From an uncultured Chitinophagaceae bacterium (GTDB lineage Bacteria > Bacteroidota > Bacteroidia > Chitinophagales > Chitinophagaceae), in NCBI GenBank assembly GCA_937862815.1, contig CALMED010000038.1, positions 1 to 64,000 on the forward strand: a DNA stretch of 64,000 bases. The letters run 5' to 3'. How positions within the stretch are numbered: position 1 is the stretch's first letter; each line of letters begins with the position of its first letter. The translations under genes were made by a program, and so were the position numbers. Below, piece after piece: positions 43,547 to 51,755 of this stretch. A model generated the notes under the pieces. It saw only the letters and a program-made list of their open reading frames with translations. It had not been told where the DNA came from and ran no database searches.

Positions 43547-46500
43547 ATGCGGACAATTGTACCCCTCTTTTTGTTACTTCTTGCTGCACAGGGCGTGGTG
43601 GCCCAGAGCAATTACAACCATACCAACTTCCGGTACGGACAAACCACCTACGCCGATATCAGCGCCACCGGCACGGAAATTCCGATGACGGATAAACAGG
43701 CCGGCACCAGCACCACTCCCCAGGAAATCGGGTTCAGCTTTCTGTACAACGGGGTATCCTTTACGCAGTTTACCATTCATGCCGACGGCATCCTGCGGCT
43801 GGGTACCGATGTGCCCGGCGCCGCCACCCTGGTGAGCGTGAGTCCCGCCAACAGCCATGCCGTCGTATTTGGAACCACCGACAGCCGGTTTCAGAACATC
43901 CTCATGCCCTTTTTCACCAACCTGGTACAGGGCGCCGCGGAACCCCAGTTCCATGTGCAGACCACCGGCACCGCTCCCAACCGGGTGTGTACCGTGCAAT
44001 GGAAGAACCTCCGCGACGCCGATAACGCCAGTGGCGGTACCCAGCACCAGTTTTCCAACCTCGAATTCCAGGTGAAGCTCTACGAAACCACCAACGACAT
44101 CGAGTTTGTGTACGGAACATTTACCCCTTCCGCCACCACGGCCTTCGCCCGCTTTGCTTCCTGTGGCATCAAGGCCAGCGCCACTTCCTTCTTTGGTCTG
44201 TACCGCGTAAGCTCCCTGCTGCCCTGGGAAAAATCCGCCCTGCTCAGCACGGCCACGCATGCCCGCATTAACGCCCAGTGGCGTTTCACCCGCCTGCAGA
44301 CGCCCCCCGCCGGCTTTTCCACCCGCTTCTTTGGCCGGGTGGCCACCGATGTGAGCGTGGCAAAACTGTTTTACGACAGCATCATCGTGGCCGGCACCCA
44401 GTCGCCCGGGCAGATTGAAGCCCTTATCAAAAACGACGGTACCAGTGCGGTGAGCAATGTAACGGTTACGCTCACTGTCAGCGGCGCCAATACCCACAAT
44501 GCCCAGGTTACTTTGCCCACCCTGGGGGCTAACGATTCCGCCTTTGTGAGCTTTCCCGCTTTTGCCCTGCCCAATACCGGAGTGCAGGATCTGCAGATTA
44601 CGGCATCGGTTACCGGCGATGAGCGGAGCGTCAACAATAGTTTCACCGCCCGCCAGGTGGTATCGCGTTCCCATATGCAGATCTATGACTATTCCAACAC
44701 CGGTGTGGGGGTGGGATTCACCGGTTCAGCCAATTACTCTGCAGTAAAAGTGCGGGGACATGGTGTACGGAAGATTTCACAGATCCGCCTGCCGTTTAAC
44801 AGCTACCGCAACATAGTACGGCTCCTGATTTATGAAGACGGCGGTGTGGGTGGCGCTCCTTCCTCCTCCGCCCTTATTACATCGTCCAACTTCTTCACCA
44901 CGAACGAAAATGATATTATCCTGTCCTTTCAGCCGGCATTAACGGTGGATGGGGACTATTATGTTGTGGTGCACCAGACCACAACGGTCAACATGGGCTG
45001 GAGGGTTACGATTAACAATCCCAGTCGGCCGGGCCGCTTATACAACAGCACCACCGGTACCAGCTGGACTGCAGAAGGGGCAACCACTCCCTGGCAGTAT
45101 CTGGTGGAGGTGTATGAGGAGAGTGCCGGTCCGGATGTGGGCATCGACCGGCTGGTGGCTCCCGGATGTAACTACAGTACCTCGGCCGATGTACAGGTGT
45201 CGCTCCGCAATTTTTCCGCTGCTGCCATCGACTTTTCCGCCACCCCCGCCACCATCACCGGTTTTGTGCGTACGCCCGCGGGCAACGATGTCCCCTTTAC
45301 GTTTAATAAGAACAGCGGCACCCTGGCAGCCGGCGCTGCGGAAACGGTGACGGTGCTGCAGAACTACAACTACGCGGCGCGGGGCTTCCACATCTTCAAC
45401 GCCCGCACCAACCTGGCCGGTGATACCGAACCGGGCAACGACAGTCTCCGCTTTTCACTCAATAACAGCATCGCCATCACCAAAATTCCCAACACACCGG
45501 TGTGCCCGCTGTCCGAAGTACGGCTGGTACGTCCCACTTTCCTGGGCAGCATGCAGTGGAATGTTAACGGGGTGCTGTCGTCGGTGGATACCCTGGTGCT
45601 CCGCCCGGTTGCCAATACGGTGGTGTACCTCAGCGGGCAGGACTACCGCGGTTGCACCCTGCTGGACAGCGCAATTGTTGAAGTAACGGGCGATGGCTTG
45701 CCGCCCCGGCCTGTGCTGCAATTCGGCAGCCATGTACTCAACCACCGCAATGGTTTCCGTGATACCGTACGCGTAAACAGCCTGCCGGGCCATACGGTAC
45801 AGTGGCTGGGTGGTTTTGGTACAGCGAATACCGACACCTCCTATCTGTTGAACCAGGTTGCAGGGATGAATGGTGCAAAGGTGGCAGCTGCTTACACCCG
45901 AACAGCCGATGGCTGCAGCAATCTGTCCGATACCATTACCTATTCATACGGTACCGGTGTGCTGCTCGACAATACAGGTGCGTTAGCCGTATCCGATTCA
46001 TCATTCTATGATTCCGGTGGTCCGGTTGGCAATACCGGTAACAGTTTCACCCGTACATTTACGCCTGCCATACCCGGTACACGTATGCGTTTGGTGCTGT
46101 ACCGGTTGGACCTCGCACCCTTTGCCAGGTTGGAACTCTACGACGGGCCCACCACATCATCTCCCCGTATTCAGTTCCTCGACAATACCTTAAACGGTAA
46201 CACCACCCGGGAGTTTATCGCCTCCAACGAATCCGGTGCCCTCACCGTTCGTTTTGTTCCCGGTTCTTTTGCGTCGCAGGGATGGTGGGGCGGGCTCACA
46301 ACGCATGTACCGGAAGTTTACCGAACGGTGTCTAATGGTTTTTGGATCAATGCTGCAACCTGGGAACGAAAAGCGCCAAATGGCAATTTCCAGCCTGCCA
46401 CACGACCGCCTTTAAAAGGTGACGATACCGTTTACGTGCGGCACAACGTACTGGTGAATACCAGCATTGCATCCGACCAGGTGGTGGTGGAAGAAAGCGG

Positions 46501-47644
46501 CCATCTCCGCATTGAGAGTCCCACTTCCAACTTCATCTCCGTGGCAGCCTACAAAACAACCCCCCAGCCTGAGTTCCTGGTGCGGGGCACCCTCACCACC
46601 AATGCCTTTGCCCAGTTGTTTGGCTCCAATGGCTTCATCGAAGTGAAGGGTACTTTTGCCAATGCCGGCCAGATTGACCTGGATTCGGTTTATTTCACCG
46701 GCACCCAGCCCCAAACAGTAGGCGTAGCCGGCAGTACCGGAAAAATGCGCTATATCCGCATCAGCAACCCCGCTGGTCTCACTGTGGCCGGCGACCAGGA
46801 ACTGATTGGTATAACCTTTGACCAGGGACTAATTAATACCAGCAGTGCGGCCATGATCCAGTTTACCCAAAAGGGTGATGATTTTGTGGTGGGAGCCGGG
46901 ACTGCGTCGCACATCAACGGACCTGCCCGTGTAGGCTTCTTTGGTGACGGACAACGGTTCTATCCCATCGGAAGAGGTGGCGTGTATCGCCCCGTCCGGC
47001 ATTTTTGCCTGGCAGCCAACAGTTCGGATCAGTTTGAAAGCATTACAGCCGAAATTGTACCAGGACCGCCACCTTCCCGCAGTTTCCCGTCCGGCATCAA
47101 CGCGGTATCGCAGGTACGCCATTACCGCTTCCTGCGCACAGGTAACAACGGTACCAGCTACCGGGTGGTTCTGCCGTACGGCACCGATGACGGGGTAACC
47201 GATCCTGTCAATCTCACCATCGCCCGGGGCGAGGGAGCAGGCGCCTGGGAGGATATTACCGGTACCGCCAGCGGCCCGGCCCCCGGCACCATCCAGAGTG
47301 CTGCCTTCAGCGGGTTCGGCGATTTTGTGCTCGCCAACAAAACAGGTGGAGGAAACGGCCTGCTGACCTCGGTACGCTCCTTCAACAACCAGCCATTCCC
47401 CGGCGTACAGGTGTATCCCAACCCTGTTCCGGAGGTGCTGAACCTGCAACTGCAGCAGCCGCAGCAATACCGGCAACTGGCGGTCCGCCTGCTAGACCTG
47501 CAGGGACGTGAACTGAAGCGGTGGAATTTCTTCCAACCTGCCGGCCTCCTGCAACTGGGTGTGGAAGGACTGCCGGCCGGCACCTACCTGCTGGAGCTGC
47601 GCAGCGGACAGCAGCAACACGTAGAGATGCTGCGGAAGCAGTAG
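43547..47644 (+). CDS. Giant T9SS-exported surface protein with CARDB-like and CUB-like domains
   Basis: 1365 residues. The signal peptide is MRTIVPLFLLLLAAQGVVAQ. Residues about 20-260 form a beta-rich domain of the kind often found at the start of Bacteroidota T9SS proteins. A CARDB-like Ig domain follows (about 268-370: DVSVAKLFYDSIIVAGTQSP). Another Ig-like pair follows at about 530-640. A CUB-like domain spans about 801-921, with YDSGGPVGNTGNSFTRTFTP and LELYDGPTTSSP. A G8/adhesin-like region comes next (about 930-1080). The last 90 residues are a type A T9SS sorting domain (VQVYPNPVPEVLNL, LDLQGREL, GLPAGTYLLEL). It is likely a surface adhesin. Confidence 0.85.
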   Translation: MRTIVPLFLLLLAAQGVVAQSNYNHTNFRYGQTTYADISATGTEIPMTDKQAGTSTTPQEIGFSFLYNGVSFTQFTIHADGILRLGTDVPGAATLVSVSPANSHAVVFGTTDSRFQNILMPFFTNLVQGAAEPQFHVQTTGTAPNRVCTVQWKNLRDADNASGGTQHQFSNLEFQVKLYETTNDIEFVYGTFTPSATTAFARFASCGIKASATSFFGLYRVSSLLPWEKSALLSTATHARINAQWRFTRLQTPPAGFSTRFFGRVATDVSVAKLFYDSIIVAGTQSPGQIEALIKNDGTSAVSNVTVTLTVSGANTHNAQVTLPTLGANDSAFVSFPAFALPNTGVQDLQITASVTGDERSVNNSFTARQVVSRSHMQIYDYSNTGVGVGFTGSANYSAVKVRGHGVRKISQIRLPFNSYRNIVRLLIYEDGGVGGAPSSSALITSSNFFTTNENDIILSFQPALTVDGDYYVVVHQTTTVNMGWRVTINNPSRPGRLYNSTTGTSWTAEGATTPWQYLVEVYEESAGPDVGIDRLVAPGCNYSTSADVQVSLRNFSAAAIDFSATPATITGFVRTPAGNDVPFTFNKNSGTLAAGAAETVTVLQNYNYAARGFHIFNARTNLAGDTEPGNDSLRFSLNNSIAITKIPNTPVCPLSEVRLVRPTFLGSMQWNVNGVLSSVDTLVLRPVANTVVYLSGQDYRGCTLLDSAIVEVTGDGLPPRPVLQFGSHVLNHRNGFRDTVRVNSLPGHTVQWLGGFGTANTDTSYLLNQVAGMNGAKVAAAYTRTADGCSNLSDTITYSYGTGVLLDNTGALAVSDSSFYDSGGPVGNTGNSFTRTFTPAIPGTRMRLVLYRLDLAPFARLELYDGPTTSSPRIQFLDNTLNGNTTREFIASNESGALTVRFVPGSFASQGWWGGLTTHVPEVYRTVSNGFWINAATWERKAPNGNFQPATRPPLKGDDTVYVRHNVLVNTSIASDQVVVEESGHLRIESPTSNFISVAAYKTTPQPEFLVRGTLTTNAFAQLFGSNGFIEVKGTFANAGQIDLDSVYFTGTQPQTVGVAGSTGKMRYIRISNPAGLTVAGDQELIGITFDQGLINTSSAAMIQFTQKGDDFVVGAGTASHINGPARVGFFGDGQRFYPIGRGGVYRPVRHFCLAANSSDQFESITAEIVPGPPPSRSFPSGINAVSQVRHYRFLRTGNNGTSYRVVLPYGTDDGVTDPVNLTIARGEGAGAWEDITGTASGPAPGTIQSAAFSGFGDFVLANKTGGGNGLLTSVRSFNNQPFPGVQVYPNPVPEVLNLQLQQPQQYRQLAVRLLDLQGRELKRWNFFQPAGLLQLGVEGLPAGTYLLELRSGQQQHVEMLRKQ

Positions 47645-47771
47645 AAAGGATACGCCTGGTAATAATAAAGAGGCGCGGAGTGGTGGAGTTACACAGAGGA
47701 TTTTCCTCCGTGTTCCTTCTCTGCTCAGCGCCTCTGCGTTGAAAAAAATCGCTGTTCCCTTCTTTGGCTCT

Positions 47772-47817
47772 CCCTGAATCTAGGGATTGCCAACCGCCTG
47801 TTGATCCATTAGCTTTA
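47772..47817 (+). promoter_or_regulatory. Palindrome-headed promoter B, probably drives an sRNA
   Basis: Palindrome CCCTGAATCTAGGG (47772-47785), TTG at 47787-47789, a 20-bp spacer, TAGCTTTA at 47810-47817. The predicted start is near 47822. Only a short non-coding stretch and then a terminator follow. Confidence 0.65.
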
Positions 47818-47821
47818 CAAC

Positions 47822-47956
47822 AAATCAACATTACAGGACCCGGCAACCAGGATACAGTCAGCAACGCATCCGGCTGTCATTTTCCATACCGACCTGATAA
47901 ATACAGGATACAGTAAGATGCAAGACGGCGCCGCAATTCTTTGCAGCGCCTTTTTT
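47822..47956 (+). ncRNA. Candidate small RNA of about 135 nt
   Basis: Bounded by promoter B and the intrinsic terminator at 47927-47956. The only ATG inside (47918) runs through the terminator hairpin, so coding is unlikely. It contains two copies of AGGATACAGT 56 bp apart. Its target is unknown. The call depends on promoter and terminator recognition only. Confidence 0.4.
47927..47956 (+). terminator. Intrinsic terminator
   Basis: GGCGCCGCAA, loop TTCT, TTGCAGCGCC (one C-A mismatch) followed by six T residues at 47951-47956. It lies between promoters B and C, so it cannot serve the downstream gene. Confidence 0.75.
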
Positions 47957-47958
47957 CT

Positions 47959-48004
47959 ACCTACAATTAGGGATTGTTGCCCATGGGCGTATCCGGTAAT
48001 TTTC
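47959..48004 (+). promoter_or_regulatory. Palindrome-headed promoter C, drives the 1196-aa propeller protein
   Basis: Near-palindrome ACCTACAATTAGGG (47959-47972), TTG at 47974-47976, a 20-bp spacer, TAATTTTC at 47997-48004. It lies 34 bp before the ATG at 48039 and directly after the terminator. Confidence 0.6.
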
Positions 48005-48038
48005 CGGTACTATTCTACATACAAAATCCCGGTCTGTC

Positions 48039-51000
48039 ATGAAACAAACTGTACAACTCTTCCTGTTGCTTCTGTTATCCAGCACCTCAGCATTTCCGCA
48101 GGGCAGCCTGTCCCACGTCTGGAGCAGAAGCCTGTCCAATACGGCCATCCCGGGCGGACTTGTGGAAGGGAGGGCCGTTACCACCGATGCGGCCGGTAAT
48201 GTGTATGTAGCCGGTCGGTTCCGCGACCGCAACGATTTTGATCCCGGACCCGGGTACCTGCAGCTCACCAGCAACGGACAGGAAGATGTTTTCTTTGCCA
48301 AGTACACCGCAAGCGGCGCCCTGGTGTTTGTCCGCTCCTTCGGAAGTGTCAATACGGATGACGCCAATGCCATTGCCTTGGATGCCGCCGGTAATATATA
48401 CGTGGCCGGTTTTTTTGCAGGTCAATGCGATTTTGACCCCGGTCCAGGTGTAGTGACCCGGGGAGTTCTTGGGGCGTCGGACTTCTTTTGTGCCGTATAC
48501 ACACCCGAAGGCAACCTGATCCGGGTCATCAGTGCAGGGGGGTCGGGGAATGACCGGGCCCTTGCCATGGCTGTGAATCCCGCAACCGGCGACGTTTACC
48601 TGGCCGGACTATTTAACGGAGTGGTTACGTTCGGAACGGGCGTATCCCTTTCCGCCAGTAATACCGATGGCTTTTTTGCCCGTTACAATGCCAACGGAAC
48701 ATTGGCGTTTGCCCGCCGCATAGGGGGTACCTCTGCCGACCAGGCGCAGGCTATTGCGCTGGATGCAGCGGGTAATATCTACGTGGCCGGCGTTTTCCAG
48801 GGAACGTCTTCCTTCAACATCAGCCCGGCTGTAAACCTGACTTCTGCGGGCAACCAGGATGCCTTTCTGGCCAAATACGACCCCAGTGGCCTTAATATAT
48901 TTGCCCTGAAAATGGGAGGCACGGGAGCTGATCTTGCCAATGCCCTGGCGGTGGATGCTGCGGGGAATGCATACGTGGCCGGTGAATTTCAAAATACAGC
49001 CGATTTCGGACCCGACCCGGCCAACCACCGGTTCACCGCAGCCGGCGGCTCGGACATTTTTTTCGGTAAATATTCCCCCACCGGCGAGTACCAATATGTG
49101 CGGCCAATAGGCAGTACTGGCTTCGAAAGAGGGTATGGCCTTGTTCTGAGCGGCACCGATGTGATAGTCTGCGGTATGTTCAGCCGCACGGTCGATTTTC
49201 AGCCGGGCGACGGGGTCGTCAATCTTGTTTCTGCCGGTAACAGTAACGATGGCTTTGTGGCACGGTACACCGATGCCGGCACGCTGGTCTATGCCCACCC
49301 GATGGGGTCCACAGGATCCGACGAAAACAGGGCCGTGGCTGTATCAGGTACCGGCATTGCTTATATAACCGGGTTCTTTCTGGGGTCGGTGGACTTTGAT
49401 CCGGGCCCTGGCACAACGATCCTTACCGCTCCTTCCGCCAGCACGACCAACTCCTTCGTAGCCGGTTATGCTGCCAACGGCGACTTTACCATGGCTGCCC
49501 TGCAGGGAGGACTCCCAACCAATTCATCTGTATTCGCCGAAACACCCCGGCGTATCCGGGCCGATGCGGCCGGCAATGTGTACCTCTGCGGCATCTTCCA
49601 GGGTGAAGTGGACTTCGATCCCGGACCCGGTACCAGCCTGCTCACCAGCAACGGCGGTAACGATATCTTCTTTGCCAAGTACAGCCCTGCCGGCGCCTTG
49701 CTGTTTGCCAGGAGTATAGGGGCGGCAACGAATGAGGATGTAACCGACATGCAGGTGGACGCGGCGGGAAATATTTACCTGGTTGGTTATTACAAGGAAA
49801 CGGTGGACTTTGACCCGGGTACGGGCACCAGCAATCTTACCAATGCGGGCGGTGACGATCTGTTTTTTGCGAAATACGATGGCAGCGGTAACCTTGTTTT
49901 TGCCCGTGGGATGGGGGGTGCGGGTAATGACCAATGCCTTGGCCTGGCGCTGGATGCGGCCGGTAATATTCACCTGTCGGGATTTTTCAGCCAAACCGTG
50001 GACTTTGATCCGGGGCCGGGTACTATTTCGTTAACGGCCGCCGGCCCCTCCGACATCTTTTTTGCCAAATTCAACCCCTCTGCCAACCTGATCTTTGCCA
50101 AGCATGTGGGAAGTACCGCAAGCGGTGTTCTCAATGAAGCGGCGTATGGTATAACGGTGGATGCCGCCGGCAATATTTATATCACCGGCTGTTTCCTGGG
50201 TGAAACCGATTTCGATCCGGGACCGGGTACCGCTATTGTTACCGCTTTTATTCCAGGTATTGAAGATATCTTTCTCGCTAAGTATGATCCGAACGGCAAC
50301 TACATCTTTGCCGTAAAAGACGGGAACAGTTCGGGCGATATCGGCTACCGGGTAGTAGTAGACGCAAGCGGCAATTCGTTTGTTTGTGGTGTGGTATCTT
50401 CTAATATTTACCTGCGGAAGTTTGGGCCAACCGGTGACGGGTTGGCTGGGGTTAATATAGGCCAGACGGCATACGATGTTGCTAACGATCTGGCCCTTGA
50501 TGCGGCCGGCAATGTACTGATCACCGGGGAATTTACAGGCCTGGCCAATTTTTCCCAAAATGTTCAGCCCTACAACATCTCCAGTGTAATGAGTACCCGT
50601 GACGCATTTGTGGCAAAGTATTCGAATGAGATGCAGCTGGAGTTTGCTTACAGCCTGGGAGGGGGCAATGCCGACATTGGCTATGGTGTTGCCACCGGTC
50701 CGGGCGGACAGGTGTACTTCTGCGGCGTATTCAGCGGCACCACGTCGTTTGATATACACAACGGCACCAACTTCTTGCAGCCTTCCAATAATGTGGATGC
50801 ATTTTTTGCCCGGTACACCGATTGTGTACCGCAGGTCCCCACTTCTTTCCGCGAAGCATCTGCTTTTCCCCGTGCGTTCACCCGGATTATTTCCAGCGAC
50901 TGCGGCCTGCTGGCTACCGTGCAACCAACTTCCCTCAATGGTGAGGTGAGAGGCAAAGTCTGGGTGGAAAACAGTGTCCCTGTTTCGAACGGCAACCCCT

Positions 51001-51629
51001 ATGTGGCCCGGCATTATGAAATTACACCGGCGATAGACCCGACTGCAGCCTCCTACGCCCTCTCGCTGTATTTCACGCAGGCTGAGTTTGATGCGTTCAA
51101 TAACCATCCGGGCAGCACGCTGAATCTTCCGTCCGACCCCAATGATCTGGCAGGCGTTGCCAACATGCGCATTGGTCGCTTTGGTGGAGGATCCTCCAAC
51201 GGAACCGGCTTGCCGGAAAGTTATACGGGAATATCCTCTGTTGTAGTTCCGTCCGTGAGATGGATCGGTACCTCCAATCTCTGGGAAGTGACATTCAGTA
51301 CGGGCGGGGCGGCTGGTTTTATTCTTCAAACCAGAACGGATGTGATCACCTCCCTGCGCAACCTCCCTGCCACCACCATCCCCGGCCTGCAGGTATATCC
51401 CAACCCGGTGCAAAGCACCCTCCAGGTGCGGATGAGCGGCACCGTGAGTGGTAAACCCCTGCAGTTGCGGCTGCTGGATATCCAGGGACGGGTTGTAAAG
51501 AACTGGCAGGCACTGCCCGGCGCCACGCTGCTTTCGCTGCCGGTGGGGGAACTGCCGGCCGGCACCTACCTGCTGGAGGTACACGACGGGCAACGGCAGC
51601 GGCAGGTGACGAAAGTGCAGAAGCAGTAA
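48039..51629 (+). CDS. T9SS-exported multi-repeat (SBBP/delta-60-like) beta-propeller protein
   Basis: 1196 residues. A signal peptide (MKQTVQLFLLLLLSSTSAFPQ) is followed by about fourteen repeats of about 60 residues up to near residue 920. The consensus is D(A)AGN(I/V)Y(V/L)xG.F, then (D)FDPGPGT, then FFAKY, then LxFAxxxG. Seven repeats keep a clean FDPGxG motif; others (FGTGVSLS, FNISPAVN, FGPDPANH, FDIHNGTN) are diverged. A unique domain of about 170 residues follows, and the last 80 residues are a type A T9SS sorting domain (LQVYPNPVQSTLQV, LDIQGRVV, ELPAGTYLLEV). It is likely a surface or secreted binding protein. Confidence 0.88.
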   Translation: MKQTVQLFLLLLLSSTSAFPQGSLSHVWSRSLSNTAIPGGLVEGRAVTTDAAGNVYVAGRFRDRNDFDPGPGYLQLTSNGQEDVFFAKYTASGALVFVRSFGSVNTDDANAIALDAAGNIYVAGFFAGQCDFDPGPGVVTRGVLGASDFFCAVYTPEGNLIRVISAGGSGNDRALAMAVNPATGDVYLAGLFNGVVTFGTGVSLSASNTDGFFARYNANGTLAFARRIGGTSADQAQAIALDAAGNIYVAGVFQGTSSFNISPAVNLTSAGNQDAFLAKYDPSGLNIFALKMGGTGADLANALAVDAAGNAYVAGEFQNTADFGPDPANHRFTAAGGSDIFFGKYSPTGEYQYVRPIGSTGFERGYGLVLSGTDVIVCGMFSRTVDFQPGDGVVNLVSAGNSNDGFVARYTDAGTLVYAHPMGSTGSDENRAVAVSGTGIAYITGFFLGSVDFDPGPGTTILTAPSASTTNSFVAGYAANGDFTMAALQGGLPTNSSVFAETPRRIRADAAGNVYLCGIFQGEVDFDPGPGTSLLTSNGGNDIFFAKYSPAGALLFARSIGAATNEDVTDMQVDAAGNIYLVGYYKETVDFDPGTGTSNLTNAGGDDLFFAKYDGSGNLVFARGMGGAGNDQCLGLALDAAGNIHLSGFFSQTVDFDPGPGTISLTAAGPSDIFFAKFNPSANLIFAKHVGSTASGVLNEAAYGITVDAAGNIYITGCFLGETDFDPGPGTAIVTAFIPGIEDIFLAKYDPNGNYIFAVKDGNSSGDIGYRVVVDASGNSFVCGVVSSNIYLRKFGPTGDGLAGVNIGQTAYDVANDLALDAAGNVLITGEFTGLANFSQNVQPYNISSVMSTRDAFVAKYSNEMQLEFAYSLGGGNADIGYGVATGPGGQVYFCGVFSGTTSFDIHNGTNFLQPSNNVDAFFARYTDCVPQVPTSFREASAFPRAFTRIISSDCGLLATVQPTSLNGEVRGKVWVENSVPVSNGNPYVARHYEITPAIDPTAASYALSLYFTQAEFDAFNNHPGSTLNLPSDPNDLAGVANMRIGRFGGGSSNGTGLPESYTGISSVVVPSVRWIGTSNLWEVTFSTGGAAGFILQTRTDVITSLRNLPATTIPGLQVYPNPVQSTLQVRMSGTVSGKPLQLRLLDIQGRVVKNWQALPGATLLSLPVGELPAGTYLLEVHDGQRQRQVTKVQKQ

Positions 51630-51755
51630 GGGGGGCTCAACACGGAGGATCGGAGGGCACGGTGGAATGCGGAGTAATGAATAAAAAAAACTCCGTGTTA
51701 CTCCTCTTCTCGGTGCCAACGTGTTTAAAGCCCTCCCGCAAGAGAAGCTTATTGA

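Larger units (their letters stand above)
47645..48038. other. Intergenic region with two promoters, a terminator and a candidate sRNA
   Basis: 394 bp between two T9SS genes. It holds promoter B (47772-47817), a candidate small RNA (47822-47956) ending in a hairpin terminator, then promoter C (47959-48004) for the next gene. Direct repeats AGGATACAGT lie at 47849-47858 and 47905-47914. A GGCGCGGAGTGGTGGAG segment and its partner CAGCGCCTCTGCGTTG lie near 47672 and 47734. Confidence 0.6.

Noticed and set aside
47918-48199. ORF starting inside the small-RNA candidate
   Set aside because: It runs through the terminator hairpin and promoter C, and overlaps the 1196-aa gene in another frame.
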